The notes under the pieces were generated by a model, which was given only the letters and a program-made list of their open reading frames with translations, was not told where the DNA came from and made no database searches. This document shows positions 56,259 through 64,000 of a stretch of DNA of 64,000 nt, one piece after another (position 1 is the stretch's first letter; each line of letters begins with the position of its first letter). The stretch is from the NCBI RefSeq assembly GCF_024609785.1, contig NZ_JANHJQ010000014.1, forward strand, positions 10,652 to 74,651, given 5' to 3'. The DNA comes from Pseudalkalibacillus decolorationis (GTDB lineage: Bacteria; Bacillota; Bacilli; Bacillales; Fictibacillaceae). Made by a program: the position numbers and the translations under genes.

Positions 56259-57566
56259 TCACAATTTTGTTATAAAATTCTGAATTGTTCCTAGTGCTCT
56301 TGAAGCAATCGCTTCATATCGTTCTTTTTTGTTTTTGATTCTGTTTTCAAGTGGTGGAAATAACCCAAAATTAGCATTAATCGGCTGAAAATTATCCGGA
56401 TTAGCTGTGGTGATGTACTCAGCCATACTTCCAAGGGCTGTTTCTGTAGGAAATATAACCGGTTCATCTCCTCGTATCATCCTTGCAGCATTAATTCCTG
56501 CGATTAATCCAGATGCGGCGCTTTCAACATACCCTTCCACACCTGTCATTTGTCCAGCAAAAAACAGATCGCTACGCTCTTTATACTGATACGTTGGCTT
56601 TAACAATCTTGGTGAATTGATAAACGTATTTCTATGCATAACACCATATCGGACGATTTCAGCATTTTCTAATCCGGGAATTAAACGAATAATATCCTTT
56701 TGTGGCCCCCATTTTAAATGGGTTTGAAATCCGACAATGTTGTATAATGTTCCAGACTTGTTGTCTTGTCTAAGCTGAACAACTGCAAAGGGGCGTCTGT
56801 CAGTCTTAGGATCTTCCAAACCGACAGGCTTCATCGGTCCAAACAGCATCGTTTTCTTTCCTCTTTTCGCCATTACTTCAATCGGCATACATCCTTCAAA
56901 GAAAATTTCCTTCTCAAATTCCTTCAAAGGGACGGTTTCAGCAGAAATAAGAGCCTCATAAAAACGATCAAACTCATCCTCAGTCATTGGACAATTCAGA
57001 TAAGCAGCCTCTCCTTTATCGTAACGAGATTTTAAGTATACCTTATCCCGATCGATGCTGTCGACTTCTAAGATCGGTGCTGCAGCATCATAAAAGTATA
57101 AATAATCCTCACCGGTTAATGCCTGCAATGCATTTGAAAGATCCTTAGAAGTAAGAGGACCCGTCGCAATGATCGTGGGTCCTTCTGGAATTTCCTTTAT
57201 TTCTTCTTCATGAACAGTCACATTCGGATTTCCTTTAACCTGTTCCGTTACCCTTGCAGCAAACTCATGTCGGTCAACAGCAAGTGCACCACCAGCCGGA
57301 ACAGAACAGTCATCCGCACTTTGAATAATGACTGATTCTAGCTTTCTCATTTCTTCTTTTAGAACCCCGACAGCGTTTGTTAAAGCGTTGGAGCGAAGTG
57401 AATTGCTACAAACGAGCTCAGCAAACTTATCTGTGTGGTGAGCTGGTGTTTGTGTCTTCGGCCTCATTTCATAAAGATGTACGTGGATGCCTTGTTTGGC
57501 AAGTTGCCATGCAGCCTCGCTTCCGGCGAGGCCTGCACCTATTACATTTACTGATTGTAAATTCAA
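56259..57566 (-). CDS. trmFO: Methylenetetrahydrofolate-tRNA-(uracil-5-)-methyltransferase TrmFO
   Basis: Folate- and FAD-dependent enzyme making ribothymidine at U54 of tRNA (formerly gid). 435 residues. N-terminal FAD-binding [38 protein letters not shown] with the functional Cys; [20 protein letters not shown] and [19 protein letters not shown] further on. Starts at TTG after AGGGTGA. Twelve bases after topA. Confidence 0.97.
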   Translation of the reverse strand: MNLQSVNVIGAGLAGSEAAWQLAKQGIHVHLYEMRPKTQTPAHHTDKFAELVCSNSLRSNALTNAVGVLKEEMRKLESVIIQSADDCSVPAGGALAVDRHEFAARVTEQVKGNPNVTVHEEEIKEIPEGPTIIATGPLTSKDLSNALQALTGEDYLYFYDAAAPILEVDSIDRDKVYLKSRYDKGEAAYLNCPMTEDEFDRFYEALISAETVPLKEFEKEIFFEGCMPIEVMAKRGKKTMLFGPMKPVGLEDPKTDRRPFAVVQLRQDNKSGTLYNIVGFQTHLKWGPQKDIIRLIPGLENAEIVRYGVMHRNTFINSPRLLKPTYQYKERSDLFFAGQMTGVEGYVESAASGLIAGINAARMIRGDEPVIFPTETALGSMAEYITTANPDNFQPINANFGLFPPLENRIKNKKERYEAIASRALGTIQNFITKL

Positions 57567-57578
57567 AATTTCATCACC

Positions 57579-59648
57579 CTAATTTTGTTTCTCTTTATAA
57601 TCACAGTTTGTACATTGTACAGTTGTAGCTTTCTTGGATTTCTTTTCAACAAGTAAATGATTACATTTCGGACAAGGACGACTTATTGGCTTATCCCAGG
57701 AAACAAAATCACAGTTTGGATAGCGGTTGCAACCATAGAAGATTCGTCGTTTTTTACTTTTTCGTTCAACGATACTGCCTTCTTTACATTTCGGGCACTG
57801 TACGCCAATTTCTTTAACAATGGGTTTTGTGTTTCGGCAATCTGGAAAGTTAGAGCATGCCATAAATTTACCATAGCGTCCCATTTTATAAACCATCCCA
57901 CTACCGCATTTTTCACAATCTTCGCCAGCAGGTTCATCCTGTATTTCTACTTCTTTCATTTCTTCTTCTGCGATCTTTAATTTTTTCTCAAAGCTCTGAT
58001 AAAACTCATCAATAATTTTCTCCCATTCAGCTGTTCCCTCCTCAATATGGTCGAGGCTGGTTTCCATGTCTGCTGTAAACTCAACATTAATGACCTCTGG
58101 GAAAAACTCCAGAATTAATTCAAGAACAATTTCTCCTAATTCTGTCGGAACAAACTTTCGGGCATCCAAAGCAACATAACCGCGCTTTTGTATCGTATCA
58201 AGTGTAGGAGCATAGGTTGATGGTCTACCTATTCCAAGCTCCTCCATTGTTTTTACCAGTCTAGCTTCTGTATATCTAGGAGGAGGCTGTGTAAAGTGTT
58301 GAGACGGTTCAATTTTTTCTGTCTTAACATTTGAGCCTTCCTCTAAATCAGGTAAGACCCGATCTTCCTCACCCTTGTTATCATCCGTTCCTTCTACATA
58401 GACCTTCATAAACCCAGGAAATTTAACTTTAGATCCATTTGCGCGGAATCGAACCCCATTATTATCAAGATTTACAGTCATTGTATCCATCACAGCTGGT
58501 GCCATTTGACTTGCTAGGAATCTTTCCCAAATTAACTTGTACAATCTGGCTTGATCGCGACTCAAAAATTGTTTCATTATTTTCGGATCCCGTAATGTCG
58601 ATGTTGGACGAACTGCTTCGTGGGCATCCTGTGAATTGTTCGATTTCTTGCCTTTTGCTCTAGGATTAGTATATTGTTTCCCAAAACTGTTTTCGATGTA
58701 TTCCTTCGCTTCGGTTTGTGCTACTTCAGAAATACGGGTTGAATCGGTTCTCATATACGTAATCAAACCGACAGTTCCTTCTTTACCGATCTCAATTCCT
58801 TCGTATAGCTGCTGGGCAAGCATCATCGTTTTTTTCGCTCGAAAGTTCAATTTCCGTGCAGCTTCTTGTTGGAGTGACGAGGTTGTAAACGCTGCAGATG
58901 GATTTCGTTTTCTTTCTTTCTTCCGGACAGAGGTAACTTCAAACTTGTCCCCTTGAATATGTTTTAATACCTCTTTCACATCTTCTTCTTGTTTTAAATC
59001 AACTTTTTCTCCATTTAATTCGAAAAAGGAAGCTTCAAATTCTTCTCCACTTTTATTAAATACGGCTTTAATCTTCCAGTATTCCTCAGGTGTAAAGCTT
59101 TGAATTTCCTTCTCTCTCTCAACAATCATCCTTAAAGCGACCGATTGAACACGCCCGGCACTTAACCCTTTTTTTACTTTTTTCCAAAGTAAGGGGCTGA
59201 TGTTATAACCAACAAGTCGATCTAACACACGTCTTGCCTGCTGAGCATCTACAAGATCCATATTGATCGCCCTTGGTCGTTTGAATGAATCTTTAATTGC
59301 CTGCTTCGTTATTTCGTTAAATACTACTCGACAGTCTGACTGTTCATCTATGTCAAGGCTATGTGCTAAATGCCATGCGATTGCTTCCCCTTCACGGTCG
59401 GGGTCAGCTGCAAGATATATTTTCTTAACCTTTTTTGCAGCAGCTTTCAAATCTTTAAGAACAGGACCTTTTCCTCGAATTGTAATATATTTAGGTTCAT
59501 AATGTTTGGTAACATCTACGCCCATCTGACTTCTGGGCAAATCACGAACATGTCCCATCGAAGCTCTTACGATATATTTCTTACCAAGATACTTCTCAAT
59601 CGTCTTTGCTTTAGCGGGAGATTCTACTATTACTAAATAATCAGCCAT
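57579..59648 (-). CDS. topA: DNA topoisomerase I
   Basis: Type IA topoisomerase relaxing negative supercoils. 689 residues: TOPRIM domain at the N-terminus ([36 protein letters not shown]), active Tyr in [12 protein letters not shown], and three C-terminal zinc ribbons: [18 protein letters not shown] region, [17 protein letters not shown] region and [15 protein letters not shown] region. The ATG follows GGGGGAGA. In the usual dprA-topA-trmFO order. Confidence 0.98.
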   Translation of the reverse strand: MADYLVIVESPAKAKTIEKYLGKKYIVRASMGHVRDLPRSQMGVDVTKHYEPKYITIRGKGPVLKDLKAAAKKVKKIYLAADPDREGEAIAWHLAHSLDIDEQSDCRVVFNEITKQAIKDSFKRPRAINMDLVDAQQARRVLDRLVGYNISPLLWKKVKKGLSAGRVQSVALRMIVEREKEIQSFTPEEYWKIKAVFNKSGEEFEASFFELNGEKVDLKQEEDVKEVLKHIQGDKFEVTSVRKKERKRNPSAAFTTSSLQQEAARKLNFRAKKTMMLAQQLYEGIEIGKEGTVGLITYMRTDSTRISEVAQTEAKEYIENSFGKQYTNPRAKGKKSNNSQDAHEAVRPTSTLRDPKIMKQFLSRDQARLYKLIWERFLASQMAPAVMDTMTVNLDNNGVRFRANGSKVKFPGFMKVYVEGTDDNKGEEDRVLPDLEEGSNVKTEKIEPSQHFTQPPPRYTEARLVKTMEELGIGRPSTYAPTLDTIQKRGYVALDARKFVPTELGEIVLELILEFFPEVINVEFTADMETSLDHIEEGTAEWEKIIDEFYQSFEKKLKIAEEEMKEVEIQDEPAGEDCEKCGSGMVYKMGRYGKFMACSNFPDCRNTKPIVKEIGVQCPKCKEGSIVERKSKKRRIFYGCNRYPNCDFVSWDKPISRPCPKCNHLLVEKKSKKATTVQCTNCDYKEKQN

Positions 59649-59730
59649 TTGTCTATCTGTCTCCCCCTTTTCTGTAATTTAAATCTTCCCTATTATTAAA
59701 TATTGTATGTCCATTTGTCAAACATAAGAT

Positions 59731-59790
59731 AAAGAAAACTTGGTAAAGCCGAGTCTTTGGCGAAGGCTGAGCCCTAGTTGCGCTTATACT
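59731..59790. repeat. Interspersed repeat R2, copy B
   Basis: 60 bp from AAAGAAAACTTGG to TAGTTGCGCTTATAC, clearly similar to copies at 6176 and 59868. It lacks the trailing AGAAAGTAT hairpin of the other two; instead an inverted ACTTTTC/GAAAAGT pair lies between copies B and C. Both copies fill the 290-base dprA-topA gap. Confidence 0.78.
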
Positions 59791-59867
59791 TGGGACGTAA
59801 ACTTTTCCTCAACGTCGATTTTCCATCTTGTTGAAAAGTTATATTTTCCTAACGTATAAAGAAAACT

Positions 59868-59943
59868 TGGCAAAGTCGAGCCTTTGGTGAAGGCTGAGCC
59901 CTAGTTGCACTTATACTATAGAAAGTATTTTATACTTTCTATA
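59868..59943. repeat. Interspersed repeat R2, copy C (overlaps dprA stop)
   Basis: AAAGAAAACTTGG to TAGTTGCACTTATAC, about 85 percent identical by eye to copy B and in the same orientation, followed by AGAAAGTAT/ATACTTTCT (59920-59940). The dprA stop codon (59939-59941) lies in this hairpin, so the repeat abuts and slightly overlaps the end of dprA. Confidence 0.78.
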
Positions 59944-60832
59944 CATGTGAAATATTTGATAGTTCTTCTATTATATCCTCTACATTTGTTGTTAATTTTG
60001 CTCCTTGTTGGATCAATCGATGCGTCCCAGCAGCACGGGGTTCCAGGATCGAACCTGGAACTGCAAACACCTCTCTTCCTTGTTGCAGTGCTTGGTCTCC
60101 AGTAATCAATGAGCCGCTTTTTTCTCGTGCTTCAATAATTATGGTGCCTCTTGAAAGACCGCTTATAATCCTATTCCTCATTGGAAATTGCCATTTAGCC
60201 GGCTTCGTTTCAGGAGGATATTCGGATAGGAGTATATGGTTTTCTCCAATTAATGAAGCAATCGAAGCATGCTCCCTTGGGTAGATATGATCAAATCCAT
60301 TCCCTAACACAGCGATTGTTTTTCCACCACAGGCAAGGGTCAATTGGTGTGCGTTAATATCTATACCATACGCGAGCCCACTGACAATCATCCACCCCCG
60401 GTATACAAGAGGCTCAATAATTTTTTTGAGACTCTTAAGACCGTTACTGGATGGGTCTCTAGTGCCTACAACACTTAAACTCTTAGTATTCTGCAAGAGA
60501 TCCAATTGTCCTTTTATATACAAGACGAAAGGTGGATCATAAATCTCTCTGAGACTTTCAGGATATTGCTCATCAAATATTGTGACCAAATGGATGTTTT
60601 GTTGTTTGTATGTATCCGATTTCTTTCGAGAGAGTTTGATATTTTCCTCGTCTCGGATTTCTTTAAGAATTTCGGGGGTTAGTTGGTAGCATTGTTGCAG
60701 TTCAACAGTTGATCGTGTGAAAATACATTCGAGTGTACGATCTTCGGCAACCATTTTAGTAAGAGTTTTTCTTCCTATACCGCGACATTGAGACAGATAA
60801 ACGAGACGATCCTTCGGTTGATAGAACAACAA
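59939..60832 (-). CDS. dprA: DNA processing protein DprA (Smf)
   Basis: Loads RecA on incoming single-stranded DNA during transformation. 297 residues: a short SAM-like N-terminal region (LVYLSQCRGIGRKTLTKMV), then the Rossmann-like core with SVVGTRDPSSNGLK, ISGLAYGIDINAHQ, LGNGFDHIYPREH and FPMRNRIISGLSRGTIIIEA, ending with QGREVFAVPGSI. Starts TTG after AGGGGGA. The last residues and stop codon fall in repeat R2 copy C, so the extreme C-terminus may be altered compared with relatives. Confidence 0.96.
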   Translation of the reverse strand: MLFYQPKDRLVYLSQCRGIGRKTLTKMVAEDRTLECIFTRSTVELQQCYQLTPEILKEIRDEENIKLSRKKSDTYKQQNIHLVTIFDEQYPESLREIYDPPFVLYIKGQLDLLQNTKSLSVVGTRDPSSNGLKSLKKIIEPLVYRGWMIVSGLAYGIDINAHQLTLACGGKTIAVLGNGFDHIYPREHASIASLIGENHILLSEYPPETKPAKWQFPMRNRIISGLSRGTIIIEAREKSGSLITGDQALQQGREVFAVPGSILEPRAAGTHRLIQQGAKLTTNVEDIIEELSNISHV

Positions 60833-60865
60833 TGATTCCCCCTACATTCTTATTAAATTTTAGTA

Positions 60866-60985
60866 AGAAAAGCGGAAGCGCCCTGTTTAGGTGTGACAAG
60901 CGCTGGAGATTCTGTAACACAACACGTCCTTTGTGTTTGTGAAAGAATTGAAGCGACCTCGAACACCTGGGCGCTGGAGCTAGAC
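60866..60985. repeat. Interspersed repeat R1, copy 2
   Basis: Ends GAAAAGCGGAAGCGCCCTG and CTGGGCGCTGGAGCTAGAC as in copy 1 at 24155, same orientation. The ends pair: AGCGCCC with GGGCGCT, then AGGTGT (60889-60894) with ACACCT (60963-60968). The interior is shorter than and unlike that of copy 1. Similarity continues into ACTTTCTTACCT (61005-61016). It lies in the 293-base sucD-dprA gap. Confidence 0.8.
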
Positions 60986-61022
60986 GTAACATCTATGCAA
61001 AAAAACTTTCTTACCTTTAAAG

Positions 61023-61119
61023 AAAAGGGGACTGACCCCGATGATCGGATCTTAGGTACTTCCTATAAACAACCAAATGTTAGTTAGGAAAGTATCTAGA
61101 CCTCTCTGAGTCAGTCCCT
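61023..61119 (-). terminator. Long terminator-like hairpin downstream of sucD
   Basis: Outer arms GTCAGTCCC (61110-61118) and GGGACTGAC (61028-61036) form a perfect 9-bp stem, with a second imperfect stem inside (TACTTTCC/GGAAGTA). On the minus strand it leads into CCCCTTTTCTTT. It begins only 7 bases after the sucD stop codon. Confidence 0.7.
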
Positions 61120-61125
61120 AGAAGA

Positions 61126-62034
61126 TTAGGATTTATGTGTTTTACATTGATCTAACAAATTGTTTTCTTTTAGAACAGAAATGAGTGTTTCACCCATCAC
61201 AGATGGAGTCTCTGCTACTTTAATACCACATGCATTCATCGTTTTAATCTTTTCAGCGGCAGTGCCTTTTCCGCCGGAAATGATTGCACCAGCATGTCCC
61301 ATACGCTTTCCAGGAGGTGCTGTTTGTCCTCCGATGAATCCAACAACTGGTTTCGTCATGTTAGCTTTGACCCATTCAGCGGCTTCTTCTTCAGCTGTTC
61401 CGCCAATCTCGCCAATCATAATGACCGCATATGTGTCTTCATCTTCATTAAACGCCTTAAGTACATCAATAAAGTCTGTCCCATTTACTGGGTCTCCACC
61501 GATTCCAACCGCTGTAGATTGTCCGATTCCTTCTTGAGAGAGCTGATGAACAGCTTCATATGTTAGCGTTCCCGAACGCGAAACGACGCCAACGTGACCT
61601 TTTGTATGGATGTAACCAGGCATTATACCAATTTTACATTCTTCTGGTGTAATTACACCTGGGCAGTTTGGCCCGACTAGACGTGTTTTCTTACCTTCCA
61701 TATACCTTTTTACTTTAACCATATCGATAACAGGAATATGTTCTGTAATACAGATGGCCATGTCCATGTCAGCATCTACTGCTTCCATGATCGCATCAGC
61801 AGCAAATGGTGCAGGAACATAAATAACCGATGCATTTGCGCCTGTTTGTTCGACTGCTTCTTTTACCGTATTAAATACAGGAACTCCTTCGACTTCTGTT
61901 CCACCTTTACCCGGAGTGACTCCTCCGACTATCTTTGTCCCGTACTCTAGCATTTGCTTCGTATGGAAAAGGGCAGTGGAACCTGTAATCCCCTGTACGA
62001 TTACCTTTGTATCTTTATTAATAAATACGCTCAT
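61126..62034 (-). CDS. sucD: Succinyl-CoA synthetase, alpha subunit
   Basis: TCA-cycle enzyme subunit that carries the CoA site and the phosphohistidine. 302 residues: Rossmann CoA-binding start ([20 protein letters not shown]), [20 protein letters not shown] and the active His in [16 protein letters not shown]. 18 bases after sucC; co-transcribed. Confidence 0.98.
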   Translation of the reverse strand: MSVFINKDTKVIVQGITGSTALFHTKQMLEYGTKIVGGVTPGKGGTEVEGVPVFNTVKEAVEQTGANASVIYVPAPFAADAIMEAVDADMDMAICITEHIPVIDMVKVKRYMEGKKTRLVGPNCPGVITPEECKIGIMPGYIHTKGHVGVVSRSGTLTYEAVHQLSQEGIGQSTAVGIGGDPVNGTDFIDVLKAFNEDEDTYAVIMIGEIGGTAEEEAAEWVKANMTKPVVGFIGGQTAPPGKRMGHAGAIISGGKGTAAEKIKTMNACGIKVAETPSVMGETLISVLKENNLLDQCKTHKS

Positions 62035-62052
62035 CGTGATTTCCCCACCTTC

Positions 62053-63213
62053 CTACTTAACTAGTGATACAATTTTTTCTGCACCGTCAGCCATAGATTC
62101 TGCTGCGGTTATATTCAATCCAGATTCATTCAATAGTTTCTTACCTTGTTCAACGTTCGTACCTTCTAAGCGAACAACAAGTGGTAATTCAAGTCCGATC
62201 TGTTTTGTTGCTTCAATAACACCTTCAGCAATAATATCGCATTTCATAATGCCACCGAAAATGTTTACAAAAATACCTTTAACGTTTTGATCAGATAAGA
62301 TAATCTTAAATGCTTCGGTTACTTTCTCAGCTGTTGCACCGCCCCCAACGTCGAGAAAGTTCGCGGGATCGCCGCCATAATGTTTGATAATATCCATTGT
62401 TGCCATCGCAAGTCCTGCACCGTTAACCATACACCCAATATTACCCTCAAGAGAAATATAGCTAAGGTCATATTTCGATGCTTCGATTTCTTTTGCATCT
62501 TCTTCATCCAGATCCCGATATTCTATAATATCTTTATGACGATATAGCGCATTGGAATCAAAATTCAACTTGGCGTCAAGTGCCATTACGCTACCATCAC
62601 CCGTTACAACAAGTGGATTGATTTCAGCGATTGAGCAATCCTTTTCAACAAAAGCAGTATATAAGCTCATCATGAACTTAACGGCTTTGTTTACAAGTTC
62701 TTTCGGGATATTGATGCTGAACGCAAGACGACGTGCCTGATATGGACTAAGACCTACAACAGGATCGATGACTTCCTTGAAAATCTTTTCTGGAGTCTTT
62801 TCTGCTACCTCTTCAATTTCTGTACCGCCCTCTTCAGACGCCATCATTACAATTCGAGAAGTTGCACGGTCCAAAACAAGACCTACATAATATTCTTTTT
62901 GAATATCACAGCCTTCTTCGATGAGTAAGCGCTTTACTTCTTTCCCTTCCGGACCTGTTTGATGGGTAACTAGTGTTTTGCCTAAAATCTCTTCTGCATA
63001 TGTACGTACTTCATCAAGATTTTTAGCAACTTTAACACCGCCAGCTTTTCCTCGTCCACCAGCGTGTATTTGAGCTTTTACTACACTGACTTTTGTTCCG
63101 AGTCTTTGTGCAGCAGCAACAGCATCATCGACAGAATATGCAACCTGTCCATTTGGAACTGCTACTCCGTACTTTCTCAAGATTTCTTTTCCTTGATACT
63201 CGTGGATATTCAT
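62053..63213 (-). CDS. sucC: Succinyl-CoA synthetase, beta subunit
   Basis: ADP/GDP-binding subunit with an ATP-grasp fold. 386 residues: [20 protein letters not shown], the glycine-rich [16 protein letters not shown], metal-binding [20 protein letters not shown], and C-terminal [20 protein letters not shown]. In B. subtilis the preceding genes are rnhB-ylqG-ylqH; here those two are absent and a small SASP-like gene stands instead. Confidence 0.98.
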   Translation of the reverse strand: MNIHEYQGKEILRKYGVAVPNGQVAYSVDDAVAAAQRLGTKVSVVKAQIHAGGRGKAGGVKVAKNLDEVRTYAEEILGKTLVTHQTGPEGKEVKRLLIEEGCDIQKEYYVGLVLDRATSRIVMMASEEGGTEIEEVAEKTPEKIFKEVIDPVVGLSPYQARRLAFSINIPKELVNKAVKFMMSLYTAFVEKDCSIAEINPLVVTGDGSVMALDAKLNFDSNALYRHKDIIEYRDLDEEDAKEIEASKYDLSYISLEGNIGCMVNGAGLAMATMDIIKHYGGDPANFLDVGGGATAEKVTEAFKIILSDQNVKGIFVNIFGGIMKCDIIAEGVIEATKQIGLELPLVVRLEGTNVEQGKKLLNESGLNITAAESMADGAEKIVSLVK

Positions 63214-63328
63214 TCTCCATCCTCCTATCGTGTATCTAATCTATACAACACCGTATTAATTGTATAAATAAACAGGCATAATGTCTACCATTACACATGA
63301 TTTCTATCATTTTCCGTTTTAATATGTC

Positions 63329-63356
63329 AAAAAAGCGCCGATTCAGGCGCTTTTTT
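63329..63356. terminator. Bidirectional terminator between the small spore-like gene and sucC
   Basis: AAAAAAGCGCC, a 6-base loop and GGCGCTTTTTT: a perfect 11-bp stem with A- and T-runs, able to act on both strands. On the minus strand it ends transcription from the small gene at 63445-63600 before sucC. Confidence 0.92.
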
Positions 63357-63444
63357 GAGAAGGTAAGACACGTATAAAATTGAATTCCAACGCTTGAGCG
63401 CTTCCACTATTTCTAATTTTATGTTCAAAAGAAGAACTATAACC

Positions 63445-63600
63445 TTAACAATCATCTTTCTTTTCTTTATCAACAAGCTTTTTCGTTATTGACTCGCTTT
63501 CGGCAGCAGGTCGATAAATTCCAAATTCATGAGCAAACTCTTCGCGAAATTGTTGAACGACTTGATCACATCCTGGAACTAGGAATGGATGCTGTTTCAT
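63445..63600 (-). CDS. Small alpha/beta-type SASP-like protein (51 residues)
   Basis: A 51-residue ORF beginning MKQHPFLVPGCDQVVQQF and containing EEFAHEFGIYRPAAESESIT and KKLVDKEKK. The spacing of EFG..., AES... and ITKKLV resembles alpha/beta-type small acid-soluble spore proteins (EIAQEFG ... ITKRLV), which coat spore DNA, though the usual glycine-rich centre is missing. GAGGTGA lies seven bases before the ATG. A sigma-G-type promoter lies upstream and a terminator follows 90 bases later. Too short for standard ORF calling. Identity as SASP is inference; the gene itself is well supported. Confidence 0.7.
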   Translation of the reverse strand: MKQHPFLVPGCDQVVQQFREEFAHEFGIYRPAAESESITKKLVDKEKKDDC

Positions 63601-63626
63601 CAAACTTCACCTCACTCTTTTTTCTT

Positions 63627-63656
63627 TAGTATGCGATATATGTTTCTTTTTACGCA
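63627..63656 (-). promoter_or_regulatory. Sigma-G-type promoter of the small SASP-like gene
   Basis: TGCGTA (63651-63656) and CATACTA (63627-63633) with a 17-base spacer on the minus strand. CATACTA is the consensus -10 of forespore sigma-G and sigma-F promoters, and TGCGTA matches five of six bases of TGMATA. About 30 bases upstream of the ATG, as expected for a forespore gene. Confidence 0.6.
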
Positions 63657-63751
63657 TTGTCCCTGAGAAAATTATCGTTTTGTTGAACGAATGGATTGAT
63701 CAAGTTTATATATAAAAGCGCAGACTTCGATTTAGTCCCATTCTTATATCG

Positions 63752-64000
63752 TCAGACTGTCTCGGATTGTCTGATATGTTCGGACACTGGAGCAAACGAT
63801 CTTCGATGAACAGGTGTAACCCCGTGGATTCGTATCGCGTTGAGATGCTCACGGGTACCGTACCCTGCATTGGTTGCAAATGAATATTGAGGATACTTTT
63901 CGCCTAGTTCAATCATCATCTTATCCCTTATAACCTTTGCAACAATAGAAGCCGCAGCAATTGAATTGCTAACAGCATCTCCTTTAATCAATTTTTTTTG
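63752..64000 (-). CDS. rnhB: Ribonuclease HII (C-terminal part, cut by window edge)
   Basis: Removes ribonucleotides and RNA primers from DNA. Only about the last 80 residues are inside the window; the reading frame continues past 64000 (KKLIKGDA...). Seen: [20 protein letters not shown] with the catalytic-region Asp, [20 protein letters not shown], and a C-terminal HRRSFAPV. The internal Met near the edge is not the true start. Confidence 0.93.
   Translation of the reverse strand, partial: QKKLIKGDAVSNSIAAASIVAKVIRDKMMIELGEKYPQYSFATNAGYGTREHLNAIRIHGVTPVHRRSFAPVSEHIRQSETV

Noticed and set aside
1-64000. CRISPR arrays, prophage genes, insertion sequences, rRNA or tRNA genes
   Set aside because: None was seen: no regularly spaced repeats, transposases, phage structural genes or tRNA folds on either strand.

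Overview
The window is a chromosome segment of a motile, spore-forming Bacillaceae species (Bacillus sensu lato). The gene order runs polC-proS-rseP-dxr-cdsA-uppS-frr-pyrH-tsf-rpsB, then the complete fla/che operon from swrB and sigD to flgB, then codY-hslU-hslV-xerC-trmFO-topA-dprA-sucD-sucC and a partial rnhB. This is the Bacillus subtilis order, read here on the minus strand. Every convincing gene is on the minus strand, so transcription runs from high to low coordinates.

Region by region, left to right: 86-13672 holds replication, translation, lipid and isoprenoid housekeeping genes. Several genes are separated by clear Rho-independent terminators, and rpsB has a long, highly structured 5' leader. 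13933-41162 is the fla/che operon: basal body, export apparatus, hook, C-ring, chemotaxis core, sigD and the swarming genes swrB and swrD. Many genes overlap by 1-44 bases. A sigma-A promoter at 41226-41254 precedes flgB, with two perfect Spo0A boxes further upstream. 41925-51866 is an accessory catabolic operon inserted exactly between codY and flgB, which are neighbours in B. subtilis. It encodes an IclR regulator, an L-rhamnonate-dehydratase-like enolase-superfamily enzyme, a U32-like TIM-barrel protein of unknown function, an alpha-ketoglutarate-semialdehyde-type aldehyde dehydrogenase, a tripartite tricarboxylate transporter (TctC-TctB-TctA), an AEC permease and a PdxA-like dehydrogenase. 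52484-64000 returns to conserved housekeeping genes (CodY, HslUV, XerC, TrmFO, TopA, DprA, succinyl-CoA synthetase, RNase HII). A 51-residue SASP-like gene behind a sigma-G-type promoter lies between sucC and rnhB.

The most novel candidate is the catabolic operon. A sugar acid would be bound by TctC, imported by TctAB, dehydrated by the RhmD-like enzyme and ultimately oxidised by the aldehyde dehydrogenase. No recognisable aldolase or second dehydratase joins these two steps, and the U32-like and PdxA-like proteins occupy that gap. The operon's start carries a 16-bp perfect palindrome laid over the -10 box, a likely IclR operator, and a candidate cre site follows iclR.

Two families of short interspersed repeats were found by comparing intergenic regions: R1, two copies with GCGCC/GGCGC ends, and R2, three copies with a conserved core of about 60 bp. 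One R1 copy splits flhB from flhA inside the flagellar operon. Several start codons were moved downstream of the longest ORF because the Shine-Dalgarno position demands it. Many of these genes start with TTG or GTG.
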